Assembly: GCA_025462805.1 (NCBI GenBank)
Contig: JAOAPJ010000314.1
Location: 1-33,306, forward strand
Direction of reading: 5' to 3'
Length of the DNA stretch: 33,306 nt
From: Acidobacteriaceae bacterium
GTDB taxonomy: Bacteria > Acidobacteriota > Terriglobia > Terriglobales > Acidobacteriaceae
Every line of letters begins with the position of its first letter. The first letter of the stretch is position 1. This document shows positions 24,354-32,938 of the stretch, piece by piece. Below the pieces are notes generated by a model. That model saw nothing but the letters and a program-made list of their open reading frames with translations. It had not been told where the DNA came from and searched no databases. Both the position numbers and the translations under genes were made by a program.

Positions 24354-25739
24354 ATGGCGGAAGAGCCTCTGGGGCGAGCCTCGAGCACAGGATCAAGCAC
24401 AACGCGATTCCGCAGGATGCGCCTTCTGCCGCTGATTGCCGCCACCTACTTTATGGTGTCCGGCGGCCCTTACGGCATTGAGGACATCATTGGCGGGGCG
24501 GGCTACCGCTGGGCGTTCGTGCTGCTTCTCTTGCTGCCAGTCTTCTGGAGTCTGCCCACCGCCTTGATGATCGGCGAGCTGGCCAGTGCGTTGCCCGCGG
24601 AGGGCGGCTTCTACGTCTGGGTGCGGCGGGCGCTCGGACCCTTCTGGGGGTTCATGGAGGCTTGGCTCTCGCTCGCCGCCAGCATCTTCGACATGGCGAT
24701 CTATCCCGCCATCTTCACGCTGTACCTGGGTCGGCTTGCGCCCTGGCTCACGGCAGGGCACCGCGGTGTGGTGTGGTCGCTTGCGGTGCTGGCTGCGTGT
24801 CTGCTGTGGAACTTCTTCGGCGCAGCCAGCGTGGGCGCAGGTTCCGTATGGCTGATGTGTGTGCTGCTGTCGCCATTCGCCTTGCTGATTGTGAGTGGCT
24901 TGCGGCACGCCGGCGCAGCGGCGCCCCTTGCTTCTGGCCAGACACTCGACTTCGCCACGGCCTTCCTGGTGGCGATGTGGAACTACATGGGGTGGGACAA
25001 TGCGTCGACGGTCGCGTCGGAGGTAGAGAACCCGCAGCGCAACTATCCACGGGCCATGCTGGGAGCAACCGCGCTCGTGGCCTTGAGCTATGTGCTGCCG
25101 ACGCTCGCGGCGCATCGCGCAGGGCTGCCGGCCTCGGCGTTTTCCACCGGATCGTGGGCTGACGCGGCGCACACGCTGGTGGCCACCTGGCTGGGAGTCG
25201 CCATCGTCGCCGGCGGCATGATCAATGGCTTCGGCATGTGCAATGCGCTGATGCTCTCCTATACACGGCTGCCGGTCGCGCTGGCGCAGGATGGCTTTTT
25301 GCCGCGCATCGTCGCGCGTCACAATCGCGCGGGAGCGCCCTGGCTGGCGATCCTGCTGTGCGCTGTGGGTTGGGGCCTGGCGGTGAATCTCAGCTTCGAG
25401 CGCCTGATCTCCATTGACCTGGTGCTCTATGGCGGCAGTTTGGTCCTGGAGTTCGTCGCTCTGCCCGTGCTGCGCTGGCGGGAGCCGCTTCTCCATCGGC
25501 CCTTCCGCGTGCCGGGAGGTACAGTTGCCTGCATACTGCTGGGCATTCCTCCCTCGATACTGATCGTGATCGCTCTCCGCATGGCGCGCGCCGAGCACAT
25601 CGCAGGCATCCCGGCGCTCTGGCTATCCTCGGCGATTGCGCTGCTCGGACCAATCGTCTACGCCATCCACGTCAGCCTGTCGCGCACGCGAATGCGCGAG
25701 TACGCCGCACTGGGCGATTCGAGCGAGACCGGGGACTGA
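24354..25739 (+). CDS. APC-family amino acid permease
   Basis: This 461-residue inner-membrane transporter has about 12 hydrophobic segments. TM1 begins LIAATYFMVSGGPYGIEDIIGGAG, with the unwound GGPYGIE motif of the APC fold. Other family signatures are ELASALPAEGGFYVWVRRALGPFWGF and a TM6 region with MWNYMGWDNASTVASEVENPQRNYPRA. It imports amino acids or related amines by proton symport; the substrate cannot be read from the sequence. The start codon sits 8 nt after a TATAGA box, with no ribosome-binding site. It is the first gene to the right of the tRNA. The 401-codon minus-strand ORF is a GC-driven shadow. Confidence 0.88.
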   Translation: MAEEPLGRASSTGSSTTRFRRMRLLPLIAATYFMVSGGPYGIEDIIGGAGYRWAFVLLLLLPVFWSLPTALMIGELASALPAEGGFYVWVRRALGPFWGFMEAWLSLAASIFDMAIYPAIFTLYLGRLAPWLTAGHRGVVWSLAVLAACLLWNFFGAASVGAGSVWLMCVLLSPFALLIVSGLRHAGAAAPLASGQTLDFATAFLVAMWNYMGWDNASTVASEVENPQRNYPRAMLGATALVALSYVLPTLAAHRAGLPASAFSTGSWADAAHTLVATWLGVAIVAGGMINGFGMCNALMLSYTRLPVALAQDGFLPRIVARHNRAGAPWLAILLCAVGWGLAVNLSFERLISIDLVLYGGSLVLEFVALPVLRWREPLLHRPFRVPGGTVACILLGIPPSILIVIALRMARAEHIAGIPALWLSSAIALLGPIVYAIHVSLSRTRMREYAALGDSSETGD

Positions 25740-25762
25740 TCCGAGGCGCCGAGCCGTAGACG

Positions 25763-26311
25763 TCAGACGTGGACTTCGGTTTTCTTCTGGCGGCTCGCCA
25801 TGAAGCGTTTCGCAGAGTCCGTGACAGCGCGGCGGCCGGCCTCCGCATCACGCCAGCCTTTGATCTCAACGCGCTTGCCTTCCAGGTCCTTGTAGATAGA
25901 GAAGAAGTGCGTGATCTCTTTGAGGATGTGCGGATAGATCTCTGAGTAGTTCCACACGTCGGTGTAGCGCGGATTGTTCTTGCCCACGGCCAGGATCTTT
26001 TCGTCGGGTATGCCCTGATCCAGCATTTCGAGCACGCCGATGGGCCGCACCTGCATCAAGCAACCGGGAAAGCTGGGCGCATCCACCAGCACCAGTACGT
26101 CGAGCGGATCGCCGTCTTCGCTCAGCGTGGACGGAATGAAGCCGTAGTCGCCGGGATAGTGGACTGGAGAGTAGAGGTTGCGGTCCAGGCGGAAGACGTG
26201 CAGCTTTTTGTCGTACTCGTACTTGTTGATGCCCTCTGCAGGAATCTCGATCACTGCTTCGATCACTTCGGGGGCGCGCTCGCCGATAGGCAGTTCCAGG
26301 TAGTTGATCAT
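25763..26311 (-). CDS. ppa: inorganic pyrophosphatase (family I)
   Basis: This 182-residue soluble enzyme hydrolyses pyrophosphate to phosphate and so drives biosynthetic reactions. Visible signatures include EIPAEGINKYEYDKK, PGDYGFIPSTLSEDGDPLDVLVLV (with the metal-binding DGDPLDV signature) and the NPRYTDVW and HFFSIYKDLEGK segments. The length is normal for bacterial PPases. A GGAAAGAG Shine-Dalgarno precedes the ATG. The 5' untranslated region carries the CCGCGG hairpin at 26327-26345. It is divergent from purS with 57 bp between. Confidence 0.95.
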   Translation of the reverse strand: MINYLELPIGERAPEVIEAVIEIPAEGINKYEYDKKLHVFRLDRNLYSPVHYPGDYGFIPSTLSEDGDPLDVLVLVDAPSFPGCLMQVRPIGVLEMLDQGIPDEKILAVGKNNPRYTDVWNYSEIYPHILKEITHFFSIYKDLEGKRVEIKGWRDAEAGRRAVTDSAKRFMASRQKKTEVHV

Positions 26312-26326
26312 GCCGGCTCTTTCCGG

Positions 26327-26345
26327 CCGCGGAAAAAAACCGCGG
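26327..26345. repeat. CCGCGG inverted repeat with A7 loop
   Basis: CCGCGG, seven A residues and CCGCGG form a 6-bp hairpin in the 57-bp ppa-purS gap. On the minus strand it would lie in the ppa leader with a T7 loop; on the plus strand it is upstream of the purS -10. Confidence 0.6.
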
Positions 26346-26354
26346 CGAACCCCT

Positions 26355-26360
26355 TATAAT
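26355..26360 (+). promoter_or_regulatory. -10 box of purS (leaderless), overlapping divergent ppa promoter
   Basis: A perfect TATAAT ends 8 nt before the purS ATG. The overlapping TTATAA is self-complementary, so TATAAG on the minus strand may serve ppa. No clear -35 is seen on either strand. Confidence 0.5.
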
Positions 26361-26368
26361 CAAGCACG

Positions 26369-26614
26369 ATGAAGGCACATGTCTACGTCACGCTGAAGCG
26401 CACGGTGCTGGACCCGCAGGGCCAGACCATTCAGGGCGCCTTGAAAAAGCTGCAGTTTGCTAATGTCAACGACGTGCGCCAGGGCAAGTACTTCCTGCTC
26501 ACCCTGGCCGATGGCACCAGCCGCGACGCCGCCCAGCAGGAAGTCGATCGCATCGCGCGCGATGTTCTGACCAATCCGGTGATCGAAGAGTACAGCTTCC
26601 GTTTGGAAGAGTAG
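26369..26614 (+). CDS. purS: phosphoribosylformylglycinamidine synthase subunit PurS
   Basis: This 81-residue protein matches PurS in length and in its pattern: [21 protein letters not shown], then [14 protein letters not shown] and [13 protein letters not shown]. PurS bridges PurQ and PurL in the FGAM synthase complex of purine biosynthesis and channels ammonia. The usual purQ and purL neighbours are absent; glmS follows after 47 bp. Both PurQL and GlmS are glutamine amidotransferase systems, though this may be coincidence. The start lies 8 nt after TATAAT and has no Shine-Dalgarno. Confidence 0.9.
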   Translation: MKAHVYVTLKRTVLDPQGQTIQGALKKLQFANVNDVRQGKYFLLTLADGTSRDAAQQEVDRIARDVLTNPVIEEYSFRLEE

Positions 26615-26649
26615 CCAGCCGGTTCATCCTCGCTGCTTCCGGCCGCCCT

Positions 26650-26655
26650 TACAAT
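26650..26655 (+). promoter_or_regulatory. TANNNT -10-like box for leaderless glmS
   Basis: TACAAT lies 6 nt before the glmS ATG at 26662, with no Shine-Dalgarno and no clear -35. Confidence 0.4.
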
Positions 26656-26661
26656 GAGGCA

Positions 26662-28545
26662 ATGTGCGGAATCATCGGTTATGTCGGCAAGAAACGGGAC
26701 GTGGTCTCGGTCATCCTCGATGGACTGCGCCGCCTGGAGTATCGCGGCTATGACTCGGCCGGCATCGCTGTAGCTGGCGGCGAGCACGGGTTGGAGATTC
26801 GCCGCGCCTCGGGCAAGCTGCGGAACCTCGAAGAGGTGATTCGGCAGCATCCGATGTATGGCACCTACGGCATCGGCCACACGCGCTGGGCCACCCATGG
26901 CCGCCCAACAGAAGAGAATGCTCACCCGCATCGTGACTGCTCCGGCCGCATCGTCGTGGTGCACAACGGCATCGTTGAAAACTATCTCGCGCTCAAGCGG
27001 GAGCTCATCGACGATGGGCACAAATTCGTCACTGAGACGGATACGGAAATCATCGCTCACCTGATCGAGCAGGAGATCCGCTCTGCTGCCAATTCCGGCA
27101 AGACGCTGTCGCTTGAAGATGCGGTGCGCCGCGCGGTCCGCCGCCTCACCGGAGCCTTCGCCATCAGCGTCATCTCCGCCGATGAGCCAGACAAGATTGT
27201 CGTCGCCCGCAGCGGACCGCCGGCCGTCGTCGGACTGGGTGACGAAGAGTTCTTCGTCGCCTCCGATGTGCCCGGCATCCTGCACCACACCCGTGATATC
27301 TACTTCCTCACCGACGGCGACATGGCCATCCTCGAACCCTCGGGTGTGACGCTGACCGACTTCCATGGCAACGAGGTCAAGCGCGAAATCACCCGCGTGC
27401 TGTGGGATCCCATCCAGGCCGAAAAGGGTGGTTACAAGCACTTCATGTTGAAGGAGATCTTCGAACAGCCGCGCTCGGTGCGTGATACCACGCTGGGCCG
27501 CATCTCGCTCGACACCGGCACCGTGTACCTGAGCGAAATGAAGATCTCCGATGAAGAATTTCAGGCCGCACCAGGCATCAGCATCGCCGCCTGCGGCACC
27601 AGCTGGCACGCCGCATTGGCCGGCAAGTACATGATCGAGCGGCTCGCTCGCGTGCCGGTCGACGTCGACTATGCCAGCGAATACCGCTATCGCGACCCGA
27701 TTGCCGAGAAGGGACTCATCGGGCTGCTGATCACCCAATCAGGCGAGACCGCCGACACCTTGGCGGCGCAGCGCGAGATGATCGCGAAGGGCATGAAGAC
27801 GGTGGCCATCTGCAACGTCGTGGGGGCGGCCGTGGCACGCGAGGCGCACGGCACCATCTACACGCATGCCGGCCCGGAGATCGGGGTAGCGTCCACCAAG
27901 GCATTCACGGCGCAGCTCACCGCGCTCTTCCTCTTCGCCATGCATCTCGCGCAGACGCGCGGCACCATCCGCGACCAGGAGAGCCGCGCGCTGGTCGATG
28001 AGCTGAGCCGCATTCCGGGGAAGATCGAAGAGATCCTGCGGCTGCGTTCCGACCAGTGTGCCCATCTCGCATTGCCTTTCTCCACCGCGCGCGATTTCCT
28101 CTATCTCGGACGCGGCATTCATTTCCCCATTGCCCTAGAAGGCGCGTTGAAGCTGAAGGAGATCTCCTACATCCACGCGGAAGGCTATCCGGCCGGCGAG
28201 ATGAAGCACGGGCCCAACGCATTGATCGACGAAACGCTGCCGGTCGTGGTGCTGGCGACCAAGGACGAAGCGAACCCGGACTCCGTGCTGCGCTACGAGA
28301 AGACCCTGTCGAATATTCAGGAGGTGACGGCCCGTGCGGGGCGCGTCATCGCCGTCGCGACTGAGGGCGACAGCCACATCCACCAGTTGGTGGAGCAGGT
28401 GATCTTCATCCCGCATGCACCCGAGCTTCTGCTGCCTCTGCTGGAGGTGGTGCCTCTGCAACTGCTCGCCTACTACATCGCGGTGCGTCGAGGATGCGAC
28501 GTCGACCAGCCGCGCAATCTCGCAAAATCCGTCACGGTGGAATAG
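26662..28545 (+). CDS. glmS: glutamine-fructose-6-phosphate aminotransferase (isomerizing)
   Basis: This 627-residue enzyme makes glucosamine-6-phosphate from fructose-6-phosphate and glutamine, the first step to UDP-GlcNAc for peptidoglycan. After Met1 removal, the N-terminal Cys2 (MCGIIGYVG) is the glutaminase nucleophile. [24 protein letters not shown] and VHNGIVENY are class II amidotransferase motifs. Two SIS domains follow ([25 protein letters not shown]), and the C-terminus is the conserved [13 protein letters not shown]. It is slightly longer than the E. coli enzyme. The flavoprotein gene starts 6 nt after its stop. No glmS ribozyme is apparent in the 47-bp gap upstream. The large antisense ORF is a shadow. 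Confidence 0.97.
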   Translation: MCGIIGYVGKKRDVVSVILDGLRRLEYRGYDSAGIAVAGGEHGLEIRRASGKLRNLEEVIRQHPMYGTYGIGHTRWATHGRPTEENAHPHRDCSGRIVVVHNGIVENYLALKRELIDDGHKFVTETDTEIIAHLIEQEIRSAANSGKTLSLEDAVRRAVRRLTGAFAISVISADEPDKIVVARSGPPAVVGLGDEEFFVASDVPGILHHTRDIYFLTDGDMAILEPSGVTLTDFHGNEVKREITRVLWDPIQAEKGGYKHFMLKEIFEQPRSVRDTTLGRISLDTGTVYLSEMKISDEEFQAAPGISIAACGTSWHAALAGKYMIERLARVPVDVDYASEYRYRDPIAEKGLIGLLITQSGETADTLAAQREMIAKGMKTVAICNVVGAAVAREAHGTIYTHAGPEIGVASTKAFTAQLTALFLFAMHLAQTRGTIRDQESRALVDELSRIPGKIEEILRLRSDQCAHLALPFSTARDFLYLGRGIHFPIALEGALKLKEISYIHAEGYPAGEMKHGPNALIDETLPVVVLATKDEANPDSVLRYEKTLSNIQEVTARAGRVIAVATEGDSHIHQLVEQVIFIPHAPELLLPLLEVVPLQLLAYYIAVRRGCDVDQPRNLAKSVTVE

Positions 28546-28551
28546 ACAAAC

Positions 28552-29328
28552 ATGCAACGTGAGCTTCACACTGCACGACTCATCAACAAGATCTGCCTCT
28601 CGGAATCGGCACAGTGCTTTCACCTGGAGTTCGCGGTGGAAGGCATGGAGCACTTCGCCTTCAAGCCGGGCCAGTTCGTCTCGCTGGTGAAGGAAGACAG
28701 CCGCGGCAAGATGCAGACGCGCGCATACTCCATCGCCTCTGCACCGCGCGCCAACATGCTTGACCTGTGCGCCAACCGCGTGGAAGGCGGCTTCTTCTCG
28801 AACCTGCTCGCCGACATGGAACCGGGCCAGACGGTCAGCTTCCACGGCGCTCATGGCATGTTTACGCTGCGTCAGCCGCTGACCGATGCGATCTTCATCG
28901 CTACCGGCACCGGCATCGCGCCCATGCGCGGCTTCATCGAACACCTGTTCCCGGACAATGGCCCTTCACTCTCGAACGGTCGCAAGATTTGGCTGGTCTA
29001 CGGCACGCGCTATCCCAGCGAGCTCTACTACAGCGATTTCTTTGCCCGCAAAGCTGCCGAACACGAGGACTTCGAGTACATCACCTCCCTGAGCAGGCCG
29101 GAGGCGGACTGGACCGGTCAGCGGGGTTACGTGCAGGAGCACGTCGGCAGAATCGCCTCCGAGCACCTCGCCTCCTGTGCCGTGGATACACCCACGGCGG
29201 CCGAGGGCACCGGCTTCAACATCCACGCCTACATCTGCGGCCTCAACGAGATGGTCTCAGCCAATCGCGAACGCCTGACCGGCCTCGGCTGGAACAAGAA
29301 GCAGATCATCTTTGAACGCTACGACTAG
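28552..29328 (+). CDS. ferredoxin-NADP reductase-type FAD/NAD(P) oxidoreductase
   Basis: This 258-residue flavoprotein has an N-terminal FAD-binding barrel with RAYSIAS (the RxYS motif), and a C-terminal NAD(P) domain with IFIATGTGIAPMRGF, WLVYGTRYPSELYY and HAYICGLNEMV. The C-terminus ends in an aromatic-containing tail (FERYD). No ferredoxin or oxygenase domain is fused, so it acts as a diaphorase or reductase with an unknown partner. It starts 6 nt after glmS and is probably cotranscribed with it. GC content matches the core genes. The substrate partner cannot be deduced from context. Confidence 0.85.
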   Translation: MQRELHTARLINKICLSESAQCFHLEFAVEGMEHFAFKPGQFVSLVKEDSRGKMQTRAYSIASAPRANMLDLCANRVEGGFFSNLLADMEPGQTVSFHGAHGMFTLRQPLTDAIFIATGTGIAPMRGFIEHLFPDNGPSLSNGRKIWLVYGTRYPSELYYSDFFARKAAEHEDFEYITSLSRPEADWTGQRGYVQEHVGRIASEHLASCAVDTPTAAEGTGFNIHAYICGLNEMVSANRERLTGLGWNKKQIIFERYD

Positions 29329-29345
29329 CGGGACATTACGCGGCA

Positions 29346-30179
29346 CTACAGCTTGAACAGCTCGCGCAGCCGGCGCGTCTGGGCGCGACTTACTGGGATC
29401 TCGGTGCCCTTACGGTCGTTCATGCGTAGCTGATAGCTCGACTTGAACCAGGGAACCACTTCCTTGATGTGGTTGATATTCACCACGTAGGAGCGGTGCG
29501 CGCGCCAGAAGATCTGCGGATCCAGCAGCTCCAGCAATTCCTCCAGGGTGCGGCATTTGGACTGTCCCTCGATGACTGGCGTGGATACCGAGATCACACC
29601 TTCATCGATAGCAGCAAAGCAGAGCTCCTTCTGATCCACTAGCAGCATGCGGGTGCCCGCCTGCACGACGATCTTGCTGCTGCCCCGGCTGGTGGCCGGG
29701 CTGCCGCCACGTTGCTGCTCGATCAGCCGGATCAGTGAGTCCAGTTGTGCATGCGACAGCGCTGGTGAGTTGAGCGGAACCTCATGGACGACGTTCGCGG
29801 GATTCTGCAGCCGGTCCCGTACGCGCTGCAGCGCCTGCTCCAGGCGCGCCCGATCGAAGGGCTTCAGCAGATAGTCGACCGCGTTTACCTCGAACGCCCG
29901 CACCGCATACTTGTCGAACGCAGTGGCAAAGATGACCTGCGGCAGCGTCATCTCCCGCGTGGTCTCAAGCAGCTTGCGGAGCACGGCAAAGCCGTCGAGG
30001 CCCGGCATCTGCACATCCAGAAAGAGGACATCCGGCACCAGGCGCGGCACCAGGTCAATGGCCTCGATGCCATTCTTGCCCTGCCCGACCACCTCGACCT
30101 CCTCGATCGAGCTCAGCAGATACTGCAACTCATCGCGAGCGAGCTTTTCATCGTCGACGATGAGGACTTTCAATGTCAT
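29346..30179 (-). CDS. LytTR-family response regulator
   Basis: This 277-residue transcription factor has a receiver domain with Asp9/Asp10, phospho-acceptor Asp55 (FLDVQMPG), Thr86 and Lys106 (LLKPF). A linker (about 120-165) joins it to a C-terminal LytTR DNA-binding domain with IFWRAHRSYVVNINHIKEVVPWF and GTEIPVSRAQTRRLREL. Such AlgR/LytR regulators bind direct repeats and act with LytS-type kinases. No kinase is adjacent, so it is an orphan here. It is convergent with the flavoprotein gene. The zinc-ribbon gene lies upstream on the same strand. Confidence 0.92.
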   Translation of the reverse strand: MTLKVLIVDDEKLARDELQYLLSSIEEVEVVGQGKNGIEAIDLVPRLVPDVLFLDVQMPGLDGFAVLRKLLETTREMTLPQVIFATAFDKYAVRAFEVNAVDYLLKPFDRARLEQALQRVRDRLQNPANVVHEVPLNSPALSHAQLDSLIRLIEQQRGGSPATSRGSSKIVVQAGTRMLLVDQKELCFAAIDEGVISVSTPVIEGQSKCRTLEELLELLDPQIFWRAHRSYVVNINHIKEVVPWFKSSYQLRMNDRKGTEIPVSRAQTRRLRELFKL

Positions 30180-30270
30180 GGACTAGACGAGTATAGGAAT
30201 GCGCAGGAAGCCGGTCAACGCGGGGAGCCGGACCGATACTCCTGATGAGGCAGGCTCAAGGATGCGCCGC

Positions 30271-30819
30271 TCACGACACCGTACTGCGAACCCGCGCCGG
30301 CATGCTGTCTACCGCAAGATCGTGACCGCAGTGGACACAGAACAGGTCGGTGGGGCGCGCGCTTCGATAGCAGTTCCCGCATGCGGCTGAGACCTGGCAG
30401 GCGCACTGCGGGCAGAAGTGATAGTCGCTCTGGATTGCGGTGCCGCACGCTGGACAGTTAGACACGACCGGCTGCCGAAGCAGGAAGTAGAGCACTGAGC
30501 CTACGCCCGCCGGCATCACGAAGCAGATCATCATCCAGATCTGCGGGCTCATCAGGCGCCGCGGTGCGTCCTTGCTGACATAGCCGATCATCAGCATGTA
30601 CAGGGCGGCCAGCGCGCCCCAGGTCACGGCGAAGTACAGCCGAACGCCTACTGGCGGACCCGGATGATGCCTGTACTGCGGGATCACAATCCAGAAAAGG
30701 TACTCAACCCCTACGAAAGCCAGCACGGACAGGACTACGGACCACAGCGGAATAAGCCGCAGCTCCGCCCCCAGACGGGGTGCCTGATCGGATCGCCGGT
30801 CTGTCGGTCTCAAGGCCAT
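30271..30819 (-). CDS. membrane protein with C-terminal double zinc ribbon
   Basis: This 182-residue protein has about three transmembrane segments (near residues 22-47, 58-80 and 93-114). A cytoplasmic double zinc-ribbon follows: CPACG and CPQC form one site, CGNC and CVHCG the second. The spacing suits two Cys4 zinc sites. Such proteins are widespread in Acidobacteriota, but the function is unknown. The start is an ATG at 30819. It lies 91 bp upstream of the LytTR gene on the same strand and may be cotranscribed with it. Confidence 0.8.
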   Translation of the reverse strand: MALRPTDRRSDQAPRLGAELRLIPLWSVVLSVLAFVGVEYLFWIVIPQYRHHPGPPVGVRLYFAVTWGALAALYMLMIGYVSKDAPRRLMSPQIWMMICFVMPAGVGSVLYFLLRQPVVSNCPACGTAIQSDYHFCPQCACQVSAACGNCYRSARPTDLFCVHCGHDLAVDSMPARVRSTVS

Positions 30820-30901
30820 CGCAGTCGCAATGATTCAACCATGAGACGCTTCCGGGGCGCCAGAAAGTTTCGTCTGAAACAGGGGAGAGGAGCGGCCGGA
30901 T

Positions 30902-31315
30902 CTAGTGATCCCGGCGGTATTCGTCCTGCTTTGCGCGGGAGCGCCACACCGCCACCAGGGCGCCGACCACCGCCAGCAGCAGGAAGCTGGAGAACAGGCC
31001 CACCTGGGCGGGCAGATCGGCAAAATGTTCACCGCCCATCAGATCGTCCAGGCCGCCCCAGATCGCGGGAGCCAGCAGGAGTAGGATCGCTCCGAAGACA
31101 AAAAGCGTGATGCCAAGCTGGTGGCGGCCACGCTCGCCCTGGACGCGCCGCGTCTCATCGGCGACCCGGACGGCGCGGCGGGTACGGGAGACCAGCGGTT
31201 GGTGCGCACCAGCGTCCAAACCGGCAGCGGCCCGCAACAGGTCGCCCCTTATGGCAGGAGCCGTCTCGTTGAGCGGCATGCCATGCCTGCCCTGGTCCCC
31301 GGTAGAGTCCCCCAT
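30902..31315 (-). CDS. membrane protein coupled to the ECF sigma factor gene
   Basis: This 137-residue protein has a cytoplasmic N-terminal region of about 66 residues and two transmembrane helices (about 67-88 and 104-124). The ATG overlaps the sigma-factor stop in a TGATG arrangement, so translation is probably coupled. That placement is typical of an anti-sigma factor, but the usual zinc-binding HxxxCxxC motif is absent. It could be a non-classical anti-sigma factor or an unrelated membrane protein. I recognise no family. Confidence 0.75.
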   Translation of the reverse strand: MGDSTGDQGRHGMPLNETAPAIRGDLLRAAAGLDAGAHQPLVSRTRRAVRVADETRRVQGERGRHQLGITLFVFGAILLLLAPAIWGGLDDLMGGEHFADLPAQVGLFSSFLLLAVVGALVAVWRSRAKQDEYRRDH

Positions 31316-31944
31316 CAGGCTGCCCCTTCGCCCGCTTCCTCGAGCATGCGCGGCTTAAGGGACGCGAGCCCGCGATACAGGCGGGACTTCACGGTGGAGA
31401 GATTGGCCCGCGTCACTGTCGCGATCTCTTCGAGTGAAAGCTCCTCGTGGAAGCGCAGCACCAGCACCTCACGGCTCAGCCCGTCCAGCGTCAACAGGGC
31501 GGCAGCCACCCGTTCGCTATTCTCCCGCATCAGGCAGGCGTCCAGCGGTGTCGGTTCATTGGCGGCAGGCTCGAACAGACGGTCATCCTCGCCGTTGTCG
31601 CACATCTCTTCCAGGCTAGCCATGGTGCGCTTGCGCCGCACGTCGATCACCAGGTTGCGCGCAATCGTGAACAGCCAGGTGTCGAACCGAGCCGCCCCGT
31701 TGTACTGGCTGCCCCGCTGCAGCACGCGCATCCAGGTCTCCTGGAAGAGGTCTTCGGACAGTTCACGGTTCCCGGTCAGGTACAGCAGGTAGCGGAACAG
31801 TCGATGCTGAAAGCTAACGATCAGCGAGTCGAGCAGTTCCACGTCATGGCGCTTCAATCCGCGCGCTATCGCGTAGTTCTCCTGCTGCTGCGCTGGAGTG
31901 GCGATCGAGGTGGAACGCGCTGCGAGGGCGGCTGCCTGAGCCAA
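31315..31944 (-). CDS. ECF-type RNA polymerase sigma factor
   Basis: This sigma-70 family protein has region 2 (LLDSLIVSFQHRLFRYLLYLTGN, DLFQETWMRVLQ, FDTWLFTIARNLVIDVRRKR) and region 4 (LSREVLVLRFHEELSLEEIA, NLSTVKSRLYRGLASLK). The preferred start is a TTG at 31944 behind a GGAGGT Shine-Dalgarno (31951-31956) 6 nt away, giving about 209 residues. A longer reading from TTG 32013 has no ribosome-binding site and begins directly after an in-frame stop. An ECF factor redirects RNA polymerase to a stress regulon. It overlaps the downstream membrane-protein gene. A TACAAT on the minus strand (32068-32073) may be its promoter -10. Confidence 0.88.
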   Translation of the reverse strand: MAQAAALAARSTSIATPAQQQENYAIARGLKRHDVELLDSLIVSFQHRLFRYLLYLTGNRELSEDLFQETWMRVLQRGSQYNGAARFDTWLFTIARNLVIDVRRKRTMASLEEMCDNGEDDRLFEPAANEPTPLDACLMRENSERVAAALLTLDGLSREVLVLRFHEELSLEEIATVTRANLSTVKSRLYRGLASLKPRMLEEAGEGAA

Positions 31945-32112
31945 GGTGAAACCTCCAGGCTGTTGGACGAGGAAATCTGGTCTCAGGACGCGATTTCTTA
32001 TCGAATGGATCAAAGATCACGCCCGCTTCGTCCGTTTCCGGCTAGGGATTCGTGGTCAAACAACAGAATTGTAGCGTCTTTGCCCCTGTCCCTGGCCTGC
32101 GGTAACCAACGG

Positions 32113-32118
32113 TACACT
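32113..32118 (+). promoter_or_regulatory. TANNNT -10-like box for leaderless rlmB
   Basis: TACACT lies 8 nt upstream of the rlmB ATG at 32127. No -35 is convincing. Confidence 0.4.
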
Positions 32119-32126
32119 GGAGCCTG

Positions 32127-32927
32127 ATGGAGATACTTTATGGTCTGCACCCGGTCGAGGAGGCGCTGCGCTCCGGTAACCGGCGCTTCGACCACGTCTG
32201 CGTGGCCCGGGAGCGGCAGGACCAGCGGCTGCAGAAGATCATCGACGGATGCCGGGAGCGGGGCGTCCGTGTCCGCAGTGAGAGCCGCGACCAACTGACG
32301 CTGCTGGCCCGCAACCCCGGCCACCAGGGCGTCGTCGCCTTCGTCCGGGAACGAGCCACCCTGGATCTCGAAGACCTGCTGGGCTCGGGCGGTGCCGCCG
32401 GCGGCTCTGCGCCGCTGCTGCTCGCGCTCGACGGCGTGGAGGATCCCCAGAACCTGGGCGCGCTGCTGCGCTCTGCCGACGGCGCCGGGGTCGGCGGCGT
32501 GCTGCTCACGGAGCGCCGTTCGGCCCCGTTGAGCGCAGTGGCGCTGAAGGCCTCCGCTGGCGCAGCCGAGCATGTCCGCATCGCCCGCGTGGTGAACCTG
32601 GTGCGGGCCATCGAGCAGGTCAAGGCCGCCGGCATCTGGTGCGTCGGCCTCGATGAGCGCGGCTCCATGGACTACACGGACTACGACTTCACCACCCCTT
32701 GTCTGTTGGTCCTGGGCCGCGAAGGCGCCGGCCTGCACGACCTGGTGCGGCGCACCTGCGACCACCTGCTGCGCATTCCCATGGCGGGCAAGGTCGCATC
32801 GCTCAACGTCTCGGCAGCCGGAGCGGTGGTGCTCTACGAGGCCTATCGTCAGCGGCGCCTGCGGACCCGGGGCGAAGCTCCGGTCGTGCCGGCGAGGGCA
32901 AAGAAGCAGAAGGGCCTGGGATCTTGA
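32127..32927 (+). CDS. rlmB: 23S rRNA (guanosine-2'-O-)-methyltransferase RlmB-like (SpoU family)
   Basis: This 266-residue SPOUT methyltransferase has an N-terminal RNA-binding domain (MEILYGLHPVEEALRSGNRR, RNPGHQGVVAFV). The C-terminal knotted domain has motif 1 (VEDPQNLGALLRSADGAGV), motif 2 (LVLGREGAGL) and motif 3 (IPMAGKVASLNVSAAGAVVLYE). It uses S-adenosylmethionine to methylate the 2'-OH of a G in the 23S rRNA P-loop; assignment to RlmB rather than another TrmH-type enzyme follows from the GLHPVEEAL start. A basic tail (KKQKGLGS) ends it. The downstream gene starts a few bases later. Confidence 0.9.
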   Translation: MEILYGLHPVEEALRSGNRRFDHVCVARERQDQRLQKIIDGCRERGVRVRSESRDQLTLLARNPGHQGVVAFVRERATLDLEDLLGSGGAAGGSAPLLLALDGVEDPQNLGALLRSADGAGVGGVLLTERRSAPLSAVALKASAGAAEHVRIARVVNLVRAIEQVKAAGIWCVGLDERGSMDYTDYDFTTPCLLVLGREGAGLHDLVRRTCDHLLRIPMAGKVASLNVSAAGAVVLYEAYRQRRLRTRGEAPVVPARAKKQKGLGS

Positions 32928-32938
32928 CGCGTGGCAAC

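Noticed and set aside
24393..25598. 401-codon minus-strand ORF
   Set aside because: It is antisense to the APC permease gene and is very rich in Arg, Gln and His, as expected for a GC-rich shadow frame.
26615..26661. glmS ribozyme upstream of glmS
   Set aside because: The 47-bp gap is far too short for the ribozyme core, and the -10-like box abuts the start codon.
26431..27738. 435-codon minus-strand ORF
   Set aside because: It is antisense to purS and glmS, both of which have diagnostic motifs.
28135..28944. 269-codon minus-strand ORF
   Set aside because: It is the shadow of the glmS 3' end and the flavoprotein gene.
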